DNA of 64,000 nt from Flavobacterium suncheonense GH29-5 = DSM 17707 (GTDB lineage: Bacteria > Bacteroidota > Bacteroidia > Flavobacteriales > Flavobacteriaceae), in assembly GCF_000430025.1 (NCBI RefSeq), contig NZ_AUCZ01000008.1, forward strand, positions 124,001 to 188,000, written 5' to 3'. The notes under the pieces were generated by a model. The model did no database searches. It was not told where the DNA came from and was given only the letters and a program-made list of their open reading frames with translations. The position numbers and the translations under genes were made by a program. Below are positions 44,050 to 52,554 of the stretch, in pieces. Every line of letters starts with the position of its first letter. Position 1 is the stretch's first letter.

Positions 44050-47000
44050 ATGCTGAGAAATGTCCTTTTTTTATTTCTAATCGTTTTTGTTTCAGGGGCG
44101 TGGGCTCAGGACAACAATCGGCTGTACCATACCAGAAAAATTACGGTTTCAGATACGATTATTGCCATTGATTCCGTCAGCATCAACAAAGAATTTTTCA
44201 AACTGACCGACCAAAACGGCACTGAAATTGACACCGCTTTTTACCAGGTCGATTTCCAGAAAGGAACGCTTACCTTCAAAAACAATTTTCAGACACAAGA
44301 CACGCTTACCTTACAATACCTGAAGCTGCCGAAGTACCTCACCAAAAAATACAGCATTTACGACCAAAGCCGGGTAGTCGCCAACGAAGCCGGACAGAAT
44401 TTATATCAGATTTCCCGCGAACCAATCAGCACTTTCAAACCTTTTGACGGCTTGTCGACTTCGGGAAGCATCACCCGCGGCGTCACGGTGGGCAACAATC
44501 AGAATACGGTCGTGAATTCGAACCTCGATTTGCAGATTACGGGGAAAATATCGGAAAAAGTAAGTCTAAGAGCTTCGTTACAGGACAGCAACATTCCGTT
44601 ACAGGAAGGCGGTTATTCCCAGAAATTAGACGAATTCGATCAGATCTTTGTAGAACTGTTCTCTGATAAGTGGAACATCCGTGCCGGCGATTTATTCCTC
44701 GAAAACCGGCAATCGCGCTTTCTGAATTTCAACAAAAAAGTACAGGGATTGTCCACCCATTTTACCTTCGGCAAACCGGAAAACAAAACCGACGTCTTTG
44801 CGGCCGGTGCCATCGTGCGCGGACAATACACCCGCAGCACTTTTATCGGCGAAGAAGGCAACCAGGGGCCGTACAAATTAAAAGGTCCGAACGGCGAATT
44901 ATACGTTTTGGTCATTTCGGGTTCCGAACGCGTGTACGTGAACGGGATTTTGCTGGAACGCGGGGAAAACAACGACTACATCATCGATTACAACGCCGGG
45001 GAAATCCGGTTTACTTCGCTGTTCCCGATTACCTCCGAAATGCGCATCAATGTCGAATACCAATATTCCGACCGCAATTACACCCGTTTTGTAACCTATG
45101 GCGGCGTCACGCACCAGCAGGAAAAATGGAGTATCGGCGGTTTTGTCTATTCCGAAAACGACGTGAAAAACCAGCCGTTGCAACAAAACCTTTCTCCGGA
45201 ACAGACACAGATTTTAGCCCAAGCCGGCGACAACCCGGAACTGATGACCGCACCGTCCGCGTACGAAGACAGTTATTCCGAAAATAAAATCCTCTACAAA
45301 AAAGTGCTTGTTGGCGGCGTGGAAGTTTTTGAATATTCCAACAATCCCGAAGATACGCTCTACAATGTCAGATTTTTACTGGTGGGTAACGGTCAGGGAA
45401 ATTATGTGTTGGCAAGCAGTCAGGCGATTGGAAAAATTTACGAATACGTAGCGCCGATTGCGGGTGTTCCGCAGGGAAATTACGAGCCGATTACCCGTTT
45501 GATTGCGCCGACCAAAATTCAGATTGCCACCGTCATGGGCCGCTACAATCCCAGTGAAAAAACCGATGTGGATTTTGAAATCGGGCTAAGCAACAACGAT
45601 TTGAACCTGTTTTCTACGGTTGATGACAACGACAACAAAGGCATTGCCGCTAAGATTAATGCCAAACAGCGTTTGTACACCGGAACCTGGAACATCGACG
45701 GCTTTGCCAATTTTCAGCTAATCAAAAAAGAATTCCGCACCATTGAACGCTTGTTTACCATCGAATTTAACCGCGACTGGAATTTAACCAATCCGCTGGG
45801 CGACCAGAGTTTGTTGGTTTCCGGCGTAAATTTTGAACTTCCCAACAAAGGATTTGCCCGGTACCAACTGGAGAAACTCGATTTTTCGGAGAGTTTTTCG
45901 GGAACGCGCCATGTCATCGACGGAATGTTTCACCTTAAAAACTGGACGTTTTCCAACAATTCGAGTGCACTGAACAGCGACGGGGATTATGCCGCATCGC
46001 GTTTTATCCGAAGTCAGTCGCGGGCGAAATATCATTTTAAGAAGAATTGGGTGGGCGGCAGTTTCCGCATGGAAGACAACGAGGAAAAACTGAAAGCGAC
46101 CGACGAATTTTCCGCTTTGAGCCAACGGTACAAAGAGTTCGGCACATTTATCGGACGCGGTGACAGCACCAAAGTATATGCGGAACTGGGTTATCTGCAC
46201 CGCATCAACGACAGTTTGCAGAACGGAATGCTCCGCAAAGTCAATACGTCACAATCCTATTATTTAAAATCGAAACTGATTCAGACGGACAAAAGCGATT
46301 TGGCGTTGTTTGTGAATTACCGCAACCTGAAATTTGAAGACCCGACGCGTCCGGACGAACCGTCGTTAAACTCGCGTTTGTTGTACAACGACCGTTTTTT
46401 CAACCAGCTTATTCAGCTTAATACGGCTTTTGAAACCTCATCGGGTAAAATTGCGCAACAGGAATTTACCTATCTGGAAGTGGAACCCGGTCAGGGCGTA
46501 TACATGTGGAACGACTACAACAACAACGGCATTCAGGAACTGCAGGAGTTTGAAGTGGCGCAGTTTCCCGATCAGGCGAAATACGTGCGGGTGTTTCTGC
46601 CGAATCAGGTTTTCGTGAAAACGCATCAGAACAAATTTTCGCAATCGGTAACGCTCAATCCGTTACAATGGCAGAACGAAACCGGGTTTAAAAAGCTGTT
46701 GTCCCATTTCTACAACCAGACTTCGGTTTTGATGGACCGGAAGATTCTGCGCCGGGGCGACAATTTCGATCTGAATCCGTTTTCGGGCAGTGACAAAGAT
46801 TTGCTGGGGCTGAATTCGACCTTCCGCAACAGTTTGTTTTACAACCGCGGCAAGCAAAACCATTCGGTAACCTACACCTTTATTACGGCGCGGAACAAAA
46901 ACCTGCTTTCGACAGGCAGTATCGAGAACACCAGTCGTTCGCATCAGCTACAATATCAGCATCTGCTCCAAAAAAGCTGGTTGTTTGATGTAAACGGCAA

Positions 47001-47454
47001 AACGATTTTCTCGGAAACCGCCACGGAAAATTACGCCAGCCGCAACTACAAAATTGAAGGGTTTATGACCGGACCGAAAATTTCCTATCTGTTTTCCAAA
47101 AATGCCAGTTGGGATGTTTTTTACGAGTTGCAGTACAAAAACAACCACCTTGGGGCTTTGGAAACCCTCAAACAGCAGCGTTTGGGAACGTCGTTTACCT
47201 ATTCCGGACAAAAACAGTTTACCCTGAACGGGGAATTTTCGCTGTATGAAAACGATTTTGAAGGCAATGCACTGTCGCCGGTGGCTTTTCAGATGCTGGA
47301 AGGACTGCAGCCGGGCAAAAACACGACCTGGCGCTTGTTGGTGCAAAAAAACCTAACGCAATACCTGGATGTGAATGTAAATTATCAGGGGCGAAAAAGC
47401 GAGACCAGCCAGACGATCCATACCGGAAACATTCAGTTGCGGGCTTATTTTTAA
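44050..47454 (+). CDS. Very large outer-membrane beta-barrel protein
   Basis: A protein of 1134 residues with a signal peptide (cleavage after GAWAQ). It begins with a beta domain (residues 25-140), then a region with GLSTSGSITRGVTVGNNQ. From about residue 160 on, alternating polar and hydrophobic strands continue to the end, and the final residues (IQLRAYF) end in an aromatic residue, as in outer-membrane barrels. One EF-hand-like Ca-binding loop is visible near residue 822 (DYNNNGIQELQEFE). I recognise the type (conserved in flavobacteria) but no function is known. It is not SprA, which is twice this length. Confidence 0.7.
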   Translation: MLRNVLFLFLIVFVSGAWAQDNNRLYHTRKITVSDTIIAIDSVSINKEFFKLTDQNGTEIDTAFYQVDFQKGTLTFKNNFQTQDTLTLQYLKLPKYLTKKYSIYDQSRVVANEAGQNLYQISREPISTFKPFDGLSTSGSITRGVTVGNNQNTVVNSNLDLQITGKISEKVSLRASLQDSNIPLQEGGYSQKLDEFDQIFVELFSDKWNIRAGDLFLENRQSRFLNFNKKVQGLSTHFTFGKPENKTDVFAAGAIVRGQYTRSTFIGEEGNQGPYKLKGPNGELYVLVISGSERVYVNGILLERGENNDYIIDYNAGEIRFTSLFPITSEMRINVEYQYSDRNYTRFVTYGGVTHQQEKWSIGGFVYSENDVKNQPLQQNLSPEQTQILAQAGDNPELMTAPSAYEDSYSENKILYKKVLVGGVEVFEYSNNPEDTLYNVRFLLVGNGQGNYVLASSQAIGKIYEYVAPIAGVPQGNYEPITRLIAPTKIQIATVMGRYNPSEKTDVDFEIGLSNNDLNLFSTVDDNDNKGIAAKINAKQRLYTGTWNIDGFANFQLIKKEFRTIERLFTIEFNRDWNLTNPLGDQSLLVSGVNFELPNKGFARYQLEKLDFSESFSGTRHVIDGMFHLKNWTFSNNSSALNSDGDYAASRFIRSQSRAKYHFKKNWVGGSFRMEDNEEKLKATDEFSALSQRYKEFGTFIGRGDSTKVYAELGYLHRINDSLQNGMLRKVNTSQSYYLKSKLIQTDKSDLALFVNYRNLKFEDPTRPDEPSLNSRLLYNDRFFNQLIQLNTAFETSSGKIAQQEFTYLEVEPGQGVYMWNDYNNNGIQELQEFEVAQFPDQAKYVRVFLPNQVFVKTHQNKFSQSVTLNPLQWQNETGFKKLLSHFYNQTSVLMDRKILRRGDNFDLNPFSGSDKDLLGLNSTFRNSLFYNRGKQNHSVTYTFITARNKNLLSTGSIENTSRSHQLQYQHLLQKSWLFDVNGKTIFSETATENYASRNYKIEGFMTGPKISYLFSKNASWDVFYELQYKNNHLGALETLKQQRLGTSFTYSGQKQFTLNGEFSLYENDFEGNALSPVAFQMLEGLQPGKNTTWRLLVQKNLTQYLDVNVNYQGRKSETSQTIHTGNIQLRAYF

Positions 47455-47515
47455 AAAATTGGCCTCTGAAAACTTTTTCTTAACTTTAATTACTGTAAAC
47501 CAATACGATACAAAG

Positions 47516-47950
47516 ATGAAAAAAATCATTTTATTAGGAATTGCACTACTGCTGTCTGCCAGCATTTTTGCTCAGGAAACCGAAGTTAAAAAAACAGTTG
47601 GCAAAACTAAGGCTAAAACCGAAAAGACCGCTAAAGAAGCCGGTACCCAAGCGGAAAAAACAACAAAAAAGACAACCGTTAAAGCAAAAGAAAATTCAGT
47701 TGCTGCAAAAGGCGTGAAGAATTCAACGGCAGGTAAAGCAAAAGCAGCGGTTAACAAAGCGGATGCAAAAGTAAAAGACGAAGGCAAAAGCACTGCCAAA
47801 AAAGTAAAAGAAACCGCAAGCAACGAAAAAGCGCCGAAAGTTGCCGACAAGCTAACCGGAACCTACAACGGAAAAAAAGTGTACACCGGGCCGCGCGGCG
47901 GAAAATATTACATCAATTCCAACGGAAACAAAACGTATATTCAGGATTGA
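47516..47950 (+). CDS. Exported histone-H1-like Lys/Ala-rich protein
   Basis: About 144 residues: a signal peptide (MKKIILLGIALLLSASIFAQ), a basic repeat region rich in Lys, Ala and Thr (residues 20-115), and a C-terminal motif VYTGPRGGKYYINSNGNK, which matches the small basic adaptor domain first named from chlorella viruses (PBCV_basic_adap). A basic exported protein could bind cell wall, DNA or acidic polymer. It has a strong terminator at 47971-48000. The longest frame begins at 47459, but the ATG at 47516 gives the signal peptide. Confidence 0.7.
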   Translation: MKKIILLGIALLLSASIFAQETEVKKTVGKTKAKTEKTAKEAGTQAEKTTKKTTVKAKENSVAAKGVKNSTAGKAKAAVNKADAKVKDEGKSTAKKVKETASNEKAPKVADKLTGTYNGKKVYTGPRGGKYYINSNGNKTYIQD

Positions 47951-47970
47951 TTTTGCTTGATAAAAACAAA

Positions 47971-48000
47971 AAAACCGCAATACTTATTGCGGTTTTTTTT
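47971..48000. terminator. Bidirectional terminator
   Basis: A 10-bp stem (47971-47980 with 47987-47996) with A and T runs. It ends the basic protein transcript and lies directly after the 3' end of the minus-strand tRNA gene. Confidence 0.85.
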
Positions 48001-48001
48001 G

Positions 48002-48075
48002 TGGAGAATACCGGATTCGAACCGGTCGCCTCTTGCCTGCCAGGCAAGCGCTCTAGCCAAATGAGCTAATCCCCC
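48002..48075 (-). tRNA. tRNA-Ala (anticodon GGC)
   Basis: The complete cloverleaf can be drawn on the minus strand. The acceptor stem is GGGGGAT with ATTCTCC (two G-U pairs), the T-arm holds GGTTCGAATCC, and the anticodon loop CTGGCAG has the anticodon GGC. The 3' CCA is not encoded. The tRNA begins four bases after the pigment operon, which may be transcribed through it. Confidence 0.93.
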
Positions 48076-48079
48076 AGAC

Positions 48080-49369
48080 TTACGTTCGTTTGTCGATAAA
48101 CGTTATCGGCTTACGACTCATCGGTGCAAATATAAGTTTATTTATGATATCTTGCGCAATAAATTCAATTTTTGGTGAAACTCTTAATTTTGCCCTGAAA
48201 TGATCCTTAATCTGATTCAGTAAATCTTCCGACGGATTGTCCGAAGCAATCTTAATTAGGATTTCGTCTGTACCCAATTCATTGGTTGAAATTTCAATCA
48301 CATGGCTTTTAACGCCTTCAAAATACGTTAGCAGATCGTGCATTGCCGGTGGATACAGCGTTGTTCCTTTGTATTTTATCATGTGTTGTTTTCTCCCCAA
48401 AACAGGACCTACGCGAAGCGAATTTTTACCACAAGGACAGCTCTCTGTATGCAACTGTACAATATCTCCTGTCTTAAAACGCAGTAACGGCATTGCTTCC
48501 ACTCCTAATGTTGTGATGGTTAATTCTCCGCTTTCCCCTTCCACTACCGGATTGTTATTATCGTCCAACACCTCTGTAATGATTAATTCGGGGTGATGAT
48601 GTCCTCCCTGAAAATATTCGCATTCGGTAAAAGCCGTGCTCATTTCCGTGGAAGCATAGGTAGAGAAGAGCTGTACCGGCCATTTGTCTGTAATTCTTTT
48701 TGTGAGAACCGTTGGGGAAAAATCCTGATTCCGCAGCGATTCTCCAATACAGAGTACGCCTTTAATGCCTGAATTTTTGTAGTCGATACCATGCTGTTCG
48801 GCATATTCAATCAGTTTTAACAAAAAAGACGGAACGGTTACCAGATATTTCGGTTTGTATTTTACAATCGAATCCCACTGCAACTCCGGTATTCCTGCCC
48901 CTACTCTTATTACTCCTGCACCCAATTTTCGCAAACCCAGAAAATAAGCCAGTCCTGCCATAAAGCGGCGGTCCATCGTGGTCATCAGCTGTACCACATC
49001 GCCTTTTTGGACACCTGCACAGGCGAAAGAAATCGCTTCGTTATAAGCCAAGCGCTCCAAATCACTATCGGTTAACCCGAAGGTGACCGGACTGCCTAAA
49101 GTTCCGGATGTGGTGGCATAATCGATAATCTCATGCCTCGGCACACAGAAAAATGACTCGTTATGCTCCTGCAGTTGGGTTTTCGTAGTTACCGGTAGTT
49201 TTTGCAAATCTTCCAGGGTATTCACCAAATCAACAGCGATGTTTTCTCGCTGAAAAAGGGCACTATAATAAGGTGAACGCTCTTTTAAATATGCCAGCAG
49301 CTCTTTCAGTTTCGCTTCCTGAAACTGTTTGATTTCTATGGCAGATGCTTTTTCTATGGCAGGTATCAT
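48080..49369 (-). CDS. Adenylate-forming ligase (phenylacetate-CoA ligase type)
   Basis: A protein of 429 residues. AMP-binding motif YATTSGTLGSPVTFG (residues 84-98), YASTEM near 238, and a Cys region ESCPCGKNSLRVGP. The fold is the phenylacetate-CoA ligase subgroup. In aryl polyene and flexirubin clusters such ligases activate a carboxylic acid, probably the aromatic starter or a fatty acid, by forming an acyl-AMP. It ends the long operon and overlaps the NTN-hydrolase gene by ATGA. Its specific acid cannot be read from sequence. Confidence 0.82.
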   Translation of the reverse strand: MIPAIEKASAIEIKQFQEAKLKELLAYLKERSPYYSALFQRENIAVDLVNTLEDLQKLPVTTKTQLQEHNESFFCVPRHEIIDYATTSGTLGSPVTFGLTDSDLERLAYNEAISFACAGVQKGDVVQLMTTMDRRFMAGLAYFLGLRKLGAGVIRVGAGIPELQWDSIVKYKPKYLVTVPSFLLKLIEYAEQHGIDYKNSGIKGVLCIGESLRNQDFSPTVLTKRITDKWPVQLFSTYASTEMSTAFTECEYFQGGHHHPELIITEVLDDNNNPVVEGESGELTITTLGVEAMPLLRFKTGDIVQLHTESCPCGKNSLRVGPVLGRKQHMIKYKGTTLYPPAMHDLLTYFEGVKSHVIEISTNELGTDEILIKIASDNPSEDLLNQIKDHFRAKLRVSPKIEFIAQDIINKLIFAPMSRKPITFIDKRT

Positions 49370-51030
49370 TGTTGTTTTCGTCTTGCTTTTTTTAGGTATT
49401 TTTCCAACCGCACACGATCCGGAACGGTTGTAATCACTTTGGTTAGTGCTTTTTGAAATTCCGTTTCAGCGGCTTTGTACCAGCCTCTGTTGTAAAAGTA
49501 CTGACCGGTTTTATAATATACAATCCAAAGTTCCGGATTTAGTTGCTGATATTGCTTTGTAAACCCTTTTTCCAGTATTCCTTTCTCCGAAAGGACTTTG
49601 TCTATAATCCGGTCCTGAATGCGATAGGCCTCATATTTTTGATAGGTTTCCGTATCTAGAAAATCATCTTTCGGAATATTCCTAGAATTGGTGCCTAAAA
49701 CTACAAAATCGTTTTCTTTTTTACTGAAAATTTTGTTCAAATCGTACGCCACAAACTCACCGAGTTGATACGGATTCGACGACACCCAGACCATAAGACT
49801 CTTTGGCTGAAAGACGATGCCGTGATGTGCTAGCAACTGATTAAGCGCCTTCTCATTTCCGTAACCGATTTTAGTATTTTGTAAACCGTCTTTGTTGCGC
49901 AAGATCGCCACCATACGCTCCGGATCCATCTTTTCCTGCTCGCCCAACAACTCCTGCATTCGCTCGAAACGGTATTGGGAATGGCTTTCAAGTATGTGCC
50001 GCCGGTTTCTTTCGTCTGTTTTATAAACTTCACTCTGAAAATGATTGGAACACAACAACTGACTGTTGTTCGACACGTCAAAAATTCCGAATTTTTCAGG
50101 CGAAACTTCAATAAGAATTGCTCTTTGGTCTTTGGCACTTCCTATCATTATGGATTCAGAAACAAAAACCTGTCTCTTTTTGGCAATATTTATGGCTTCT
50201 TCAACTGTAGCAGCATATTGCAGAATTTCACGCGCAACAATTGAAATAGGCGTTTTGGCCACCAACGGAATTTTAGATTTTCCGGCATTAATGGTTACGG
50301 TCAGACCTTCAGTATTCATCCCGGACACCACGCCTATCATTCCGCCCCAGGTAACCATCATAAATGGATGCCCCTGCTCGGGGTTTATAAAAGCTACGAT
50401 TTTTTCTTCCGCAAAAGCATCCCCGGCGTAAAAATCGAAATTTCTCCCGATTAACAACTGTTGATCTTCCGTTTTATCACCCCAAACCGCCAGTGAGGAA
50501 CAACCTACCAATGTCAGGTCCTGCATGGCGTGTCCTATATCGTGGGCACCATGCAGATACAGGCTTCTCAGGTATTTTGGCGCTACAGTATTAAACTCGT
50601 CGGAAGCATATTGTGACAACCCGTAAATTTCTGCCTTGTATTCTTCGGTAATGTGGAGGTATAATTTTCGGTTGTACCATTTTAAAAATTCCCGAAGTAG
50701 TTTCTGTTTGAATTTGGACGGCACCAATTCCTGCACTTGAGAAAAGAAAATTTTTTCCTGTTTCTGCAACAAAGGCTGTGTCAAGGCTCCAATGAGCATT
50801 CCTCGCTTAAGCGGATCTCCCGACACATACAATTCCCAAATTTTTTGTTTGTTCTTTATCAGATAATTGTTTCCGGAAGAAAAAAGGGTATCGGCATGTT
50901 TTATAACAATCGGTTTTTCCGGGTTATAGCCTTTCAGATTGGGCTGATGATGTAAGGATTTAGAAATGCCGCAGGAAAAAAACAACGACATCATCCCAAA
51001 GAAAAACAATATCGGCACTTTTCTTCTCAT
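49366..51030 (-). CDS. C45-like NTN-hydrolase lipoprotein
   Basis: A protein of 554 residues: lipoprotein signal (MMSLFFSCGIS), an N-terminal extension, then a C45-type peptidase/acyltransferase domain with the autoproteolysis site GCSS, so Cys177 would be the new N-terminal nucleophile. Downstream GRNFDFY and NTEGLTVTINAG are kept. These enzymes transfer or remove acyl groups. In this operon it could hydrolyse or transfer the polyene acyl chain in the periplasm. A C-terminal TPR-like end (residues 500-554) is also present. Overlaps its neighbours by four bases. Confidence 0.7.
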   Translation of the reverse strand: MRRKVPILFFFGMMSLFFSCGISKSLHHQPNLKGYNPEKPIVIKHADTLFSSGNNYLIKNKQKIWELYVSGDPLKRGMLIGALTQPLLQKQEKIFFSQVQELVPSKFKQKLLREFLKWYNRKLYLHITEEYKAEIYGLSQYASDEFNTVAPKYLRSLYLHGAHDIGHAMQDLTLVGCSSLAVWGDKTEDQQLLIGRNFDFYAGDAFAEEKIVAFINPEQGHPFMMVTWGGMIGVVSGMNTEGLTVTINAGKSKIPLVAKTPISIVAREILQYAATVEEAINIAKKRQVFVSESIMIGSAKDQRAILIEVSPEKFGIFDVSNNSQLLCSNHFQSEVYKTDERNRRHILESHSQYRFERMQELLGEQEKMDPERMVAILRNKDGLQNTKIGYGNEKALNQLLAHHGIVFQPKSLMVWVSSNPYQLGEFVAYDLNKIFSKKENDFVVLGTNSRNIPKDDFLDTETYQKYEAYRIQDRIIDKVLSEKGILEKGFTKQYQQLNPELWIVYYKTGQYFYNRGWYKAAETEFQKALTKVITTVPDRVRLEKYLKKARRKQQ

Positions 51031-52553
51031 TGGCTGTCTCGTAAACTGTTGTTAATTTTTGTAATCAGGTATTCTTTCCCTAAAATTTCGGAACATGTTA
51101 CCACTGCTCCAATGGTAACCCCTAAAACCCCATGCATATTGATGCTCTGACCGGTGAGAAAAAGGTTCTCAATTTTGGTTTTGGGTGAAATAAAGGTTTT
51201 CATCGGATTGTTGGAGTCTTTCACATAGCCGTACAAATTCCCTTTATGTCCGCCAATATAATCCCTGTACGACAAAGGTGTCGAAGCGTGAACCGACTTA
51301 ATGTGCTGTCGGATATCGGGAAATTTCCGTTCTAACTCTACTAAGAAAGCTTCGGTTTTTCTTTGCTTAAAAGCTTCGTAATCAGCCCCTCGGTCTTCGG
51401 TTTCCGACACGGTATTGTGTGTGTTGGCCCATTGCTCCACTTCTTCAAAACGCATATAGGTAATACCGGTTAAACTGTCTGCCCACTGTTGGTTTTCCGA
51501 AGACACGTTCATGGAAGCCATATAGCTTTCCGGCCAGCTTTCTTCGGTATAATCCGCGGCTTCCCAAATACGGGTACTGTCTTTAAAATGATAATAATTG
51601 TGATTGAGATATTTTACCGATTCCGGCTGGAAAACAACGTAAATGCTAAAAGGCGCAATTAACACATCTAATTCCTGTATGCGTTTGTAATACGACTTTC
51701 GCATTTTGTCTTCCCCAATCATTTTCAGGGTGGTTTTGGGCTCGATATTGGAAATGAAAAGCTCTCCGAAATATTCGTTTCCATTCTTAGTTTTGGCCGA
51801 AACCAATTTATCTCCTTCAAAACCGAAATCAACTACTTCACTGTGTTTGTACACTTCCCCACCATAATGTCTCAGCTGTTTAATTAACTGCTTTGTAATC
51901 TGACTTCCGCCATTGATACAGCGCCAGGAACTTTGAATATAGGAATTCACCGAAAGTGCATGGACGTAAAAAGGCGTTTTGTCGGCAATTCCCGCATACA
52001 AGAAATTGGAACCTGCTAAAACGGACTTCAGCTTTTCGTTATCGGTTAATTCGTCGAAATATTTTTTGGCATTGATGGAAAGTATTTCCTCCTGATAACC
52101 GTCTCCCTGTTTCAGATTGTAAAGCGGAAAGGAATCGCAGGTGTATTGCAGTTTTTTACAGTATTCACGTAAAACATCCTCTTGGTCCGGGAAAAAAACT
52201 TTGAGTTGCTGAATGAAATTTTCATACCCCTGTGCGTGCGGATAGGCATTCGAATCGCCATCAAAAGTGATAAAGTCATAACCGTTCTCGTCCATTTTCT
52301 GCAAACGCAACTGGTCCATGATACCCAGATAGCTGAAATAACTGTACAGGTTTTGTCCTTTGTCCAGCCCGCCAATATAGTGAATTCCGGTATCGAAAAT
52401 GGTTTTGTCGCGCACAAAAGTCTGCAGATTCCCGCCATATTGGTTGTTTTTTTCCAATACACAGACTCTTTTGCCTTCCTTAGCCAGGATAATAGCCGAA
52501 ACCAGGCCGCCCAAGCCGCTTCCTATGATTACTATGTCGTATTTTTTTTCCAA
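51027..52553 (-). CDS. CrtI-like phytoene-desaturase family FAD oxidoreductase
   Basis: A protein of 508 residues with GSGLGGLVSAIILAKEGKRV near the N-terminus and the FAD motif extended to NNQYGGNLQTF. The C-terminal NLFLTGQSINMHGVLGVTIGA is the family's closing motif. It starts at TTG (52553), which is fixed by the FAD-binding N-terminus; no ATG is possible there. It may desaturate or isomerise the polyene. It overlaps the NTN-hydrolase gene by ATGA. Confidence 0.8.
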   Translation of the reverse strand: MEKKYDIVIIGSGLGGLVSAIILAKEGKRVCVLEKNNQYGGNLQTFVRDKTIFDTGIHYIGGLDKGQNLYSYFSYLGIMDQLRLQKMDENGYDFITFDGDSNAYPHAQGYENFIQQLKVFFPDQEDVLREYCKKLQYTCDSFPLYNLKQGDGYQEEILSINAKKYFDELTDNEKLKSVLAGSNFLYAGIADKTPFYVHALSVNSYIQSSWRCINGGSQITKQLIKQLRHYGGEVYKHSEVVDFGFEGDKLVSAKTKNGNEYFGELFISNIEPKTTLKMIGEDKMRKSYYKRIQELDVLIAPFSIYVVFQPESVKYLNHNYYHFKDSTRIWEAADYTEESWPESYMASMNVSSENQQWADSLTGITYMRFEEVEQWANTHNTVSETEDRGADYEAFKQRKTEAFLVELERKFPDIRQHIKSVHASTPLSYRDYIGGHKGNLYGYVKDSNNPMKTFISPKTKIENLFLTGQSINMHGVLGVTIGAVVTCSEILGKEYLITKINNSLRDSQ

Positions 52554-52554
52554 A

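Noticed and set aside
44050..47454. SprA or SprA-like type IX translocon
   Set aside because: The length is about half of SprA and the characteristic SprA sequence is not recognised.
48002..48075. tRNA as an attachment site for an integrated element
   Set aside because: No integrase is nearby and no duplicated tRNA end was found in the window.
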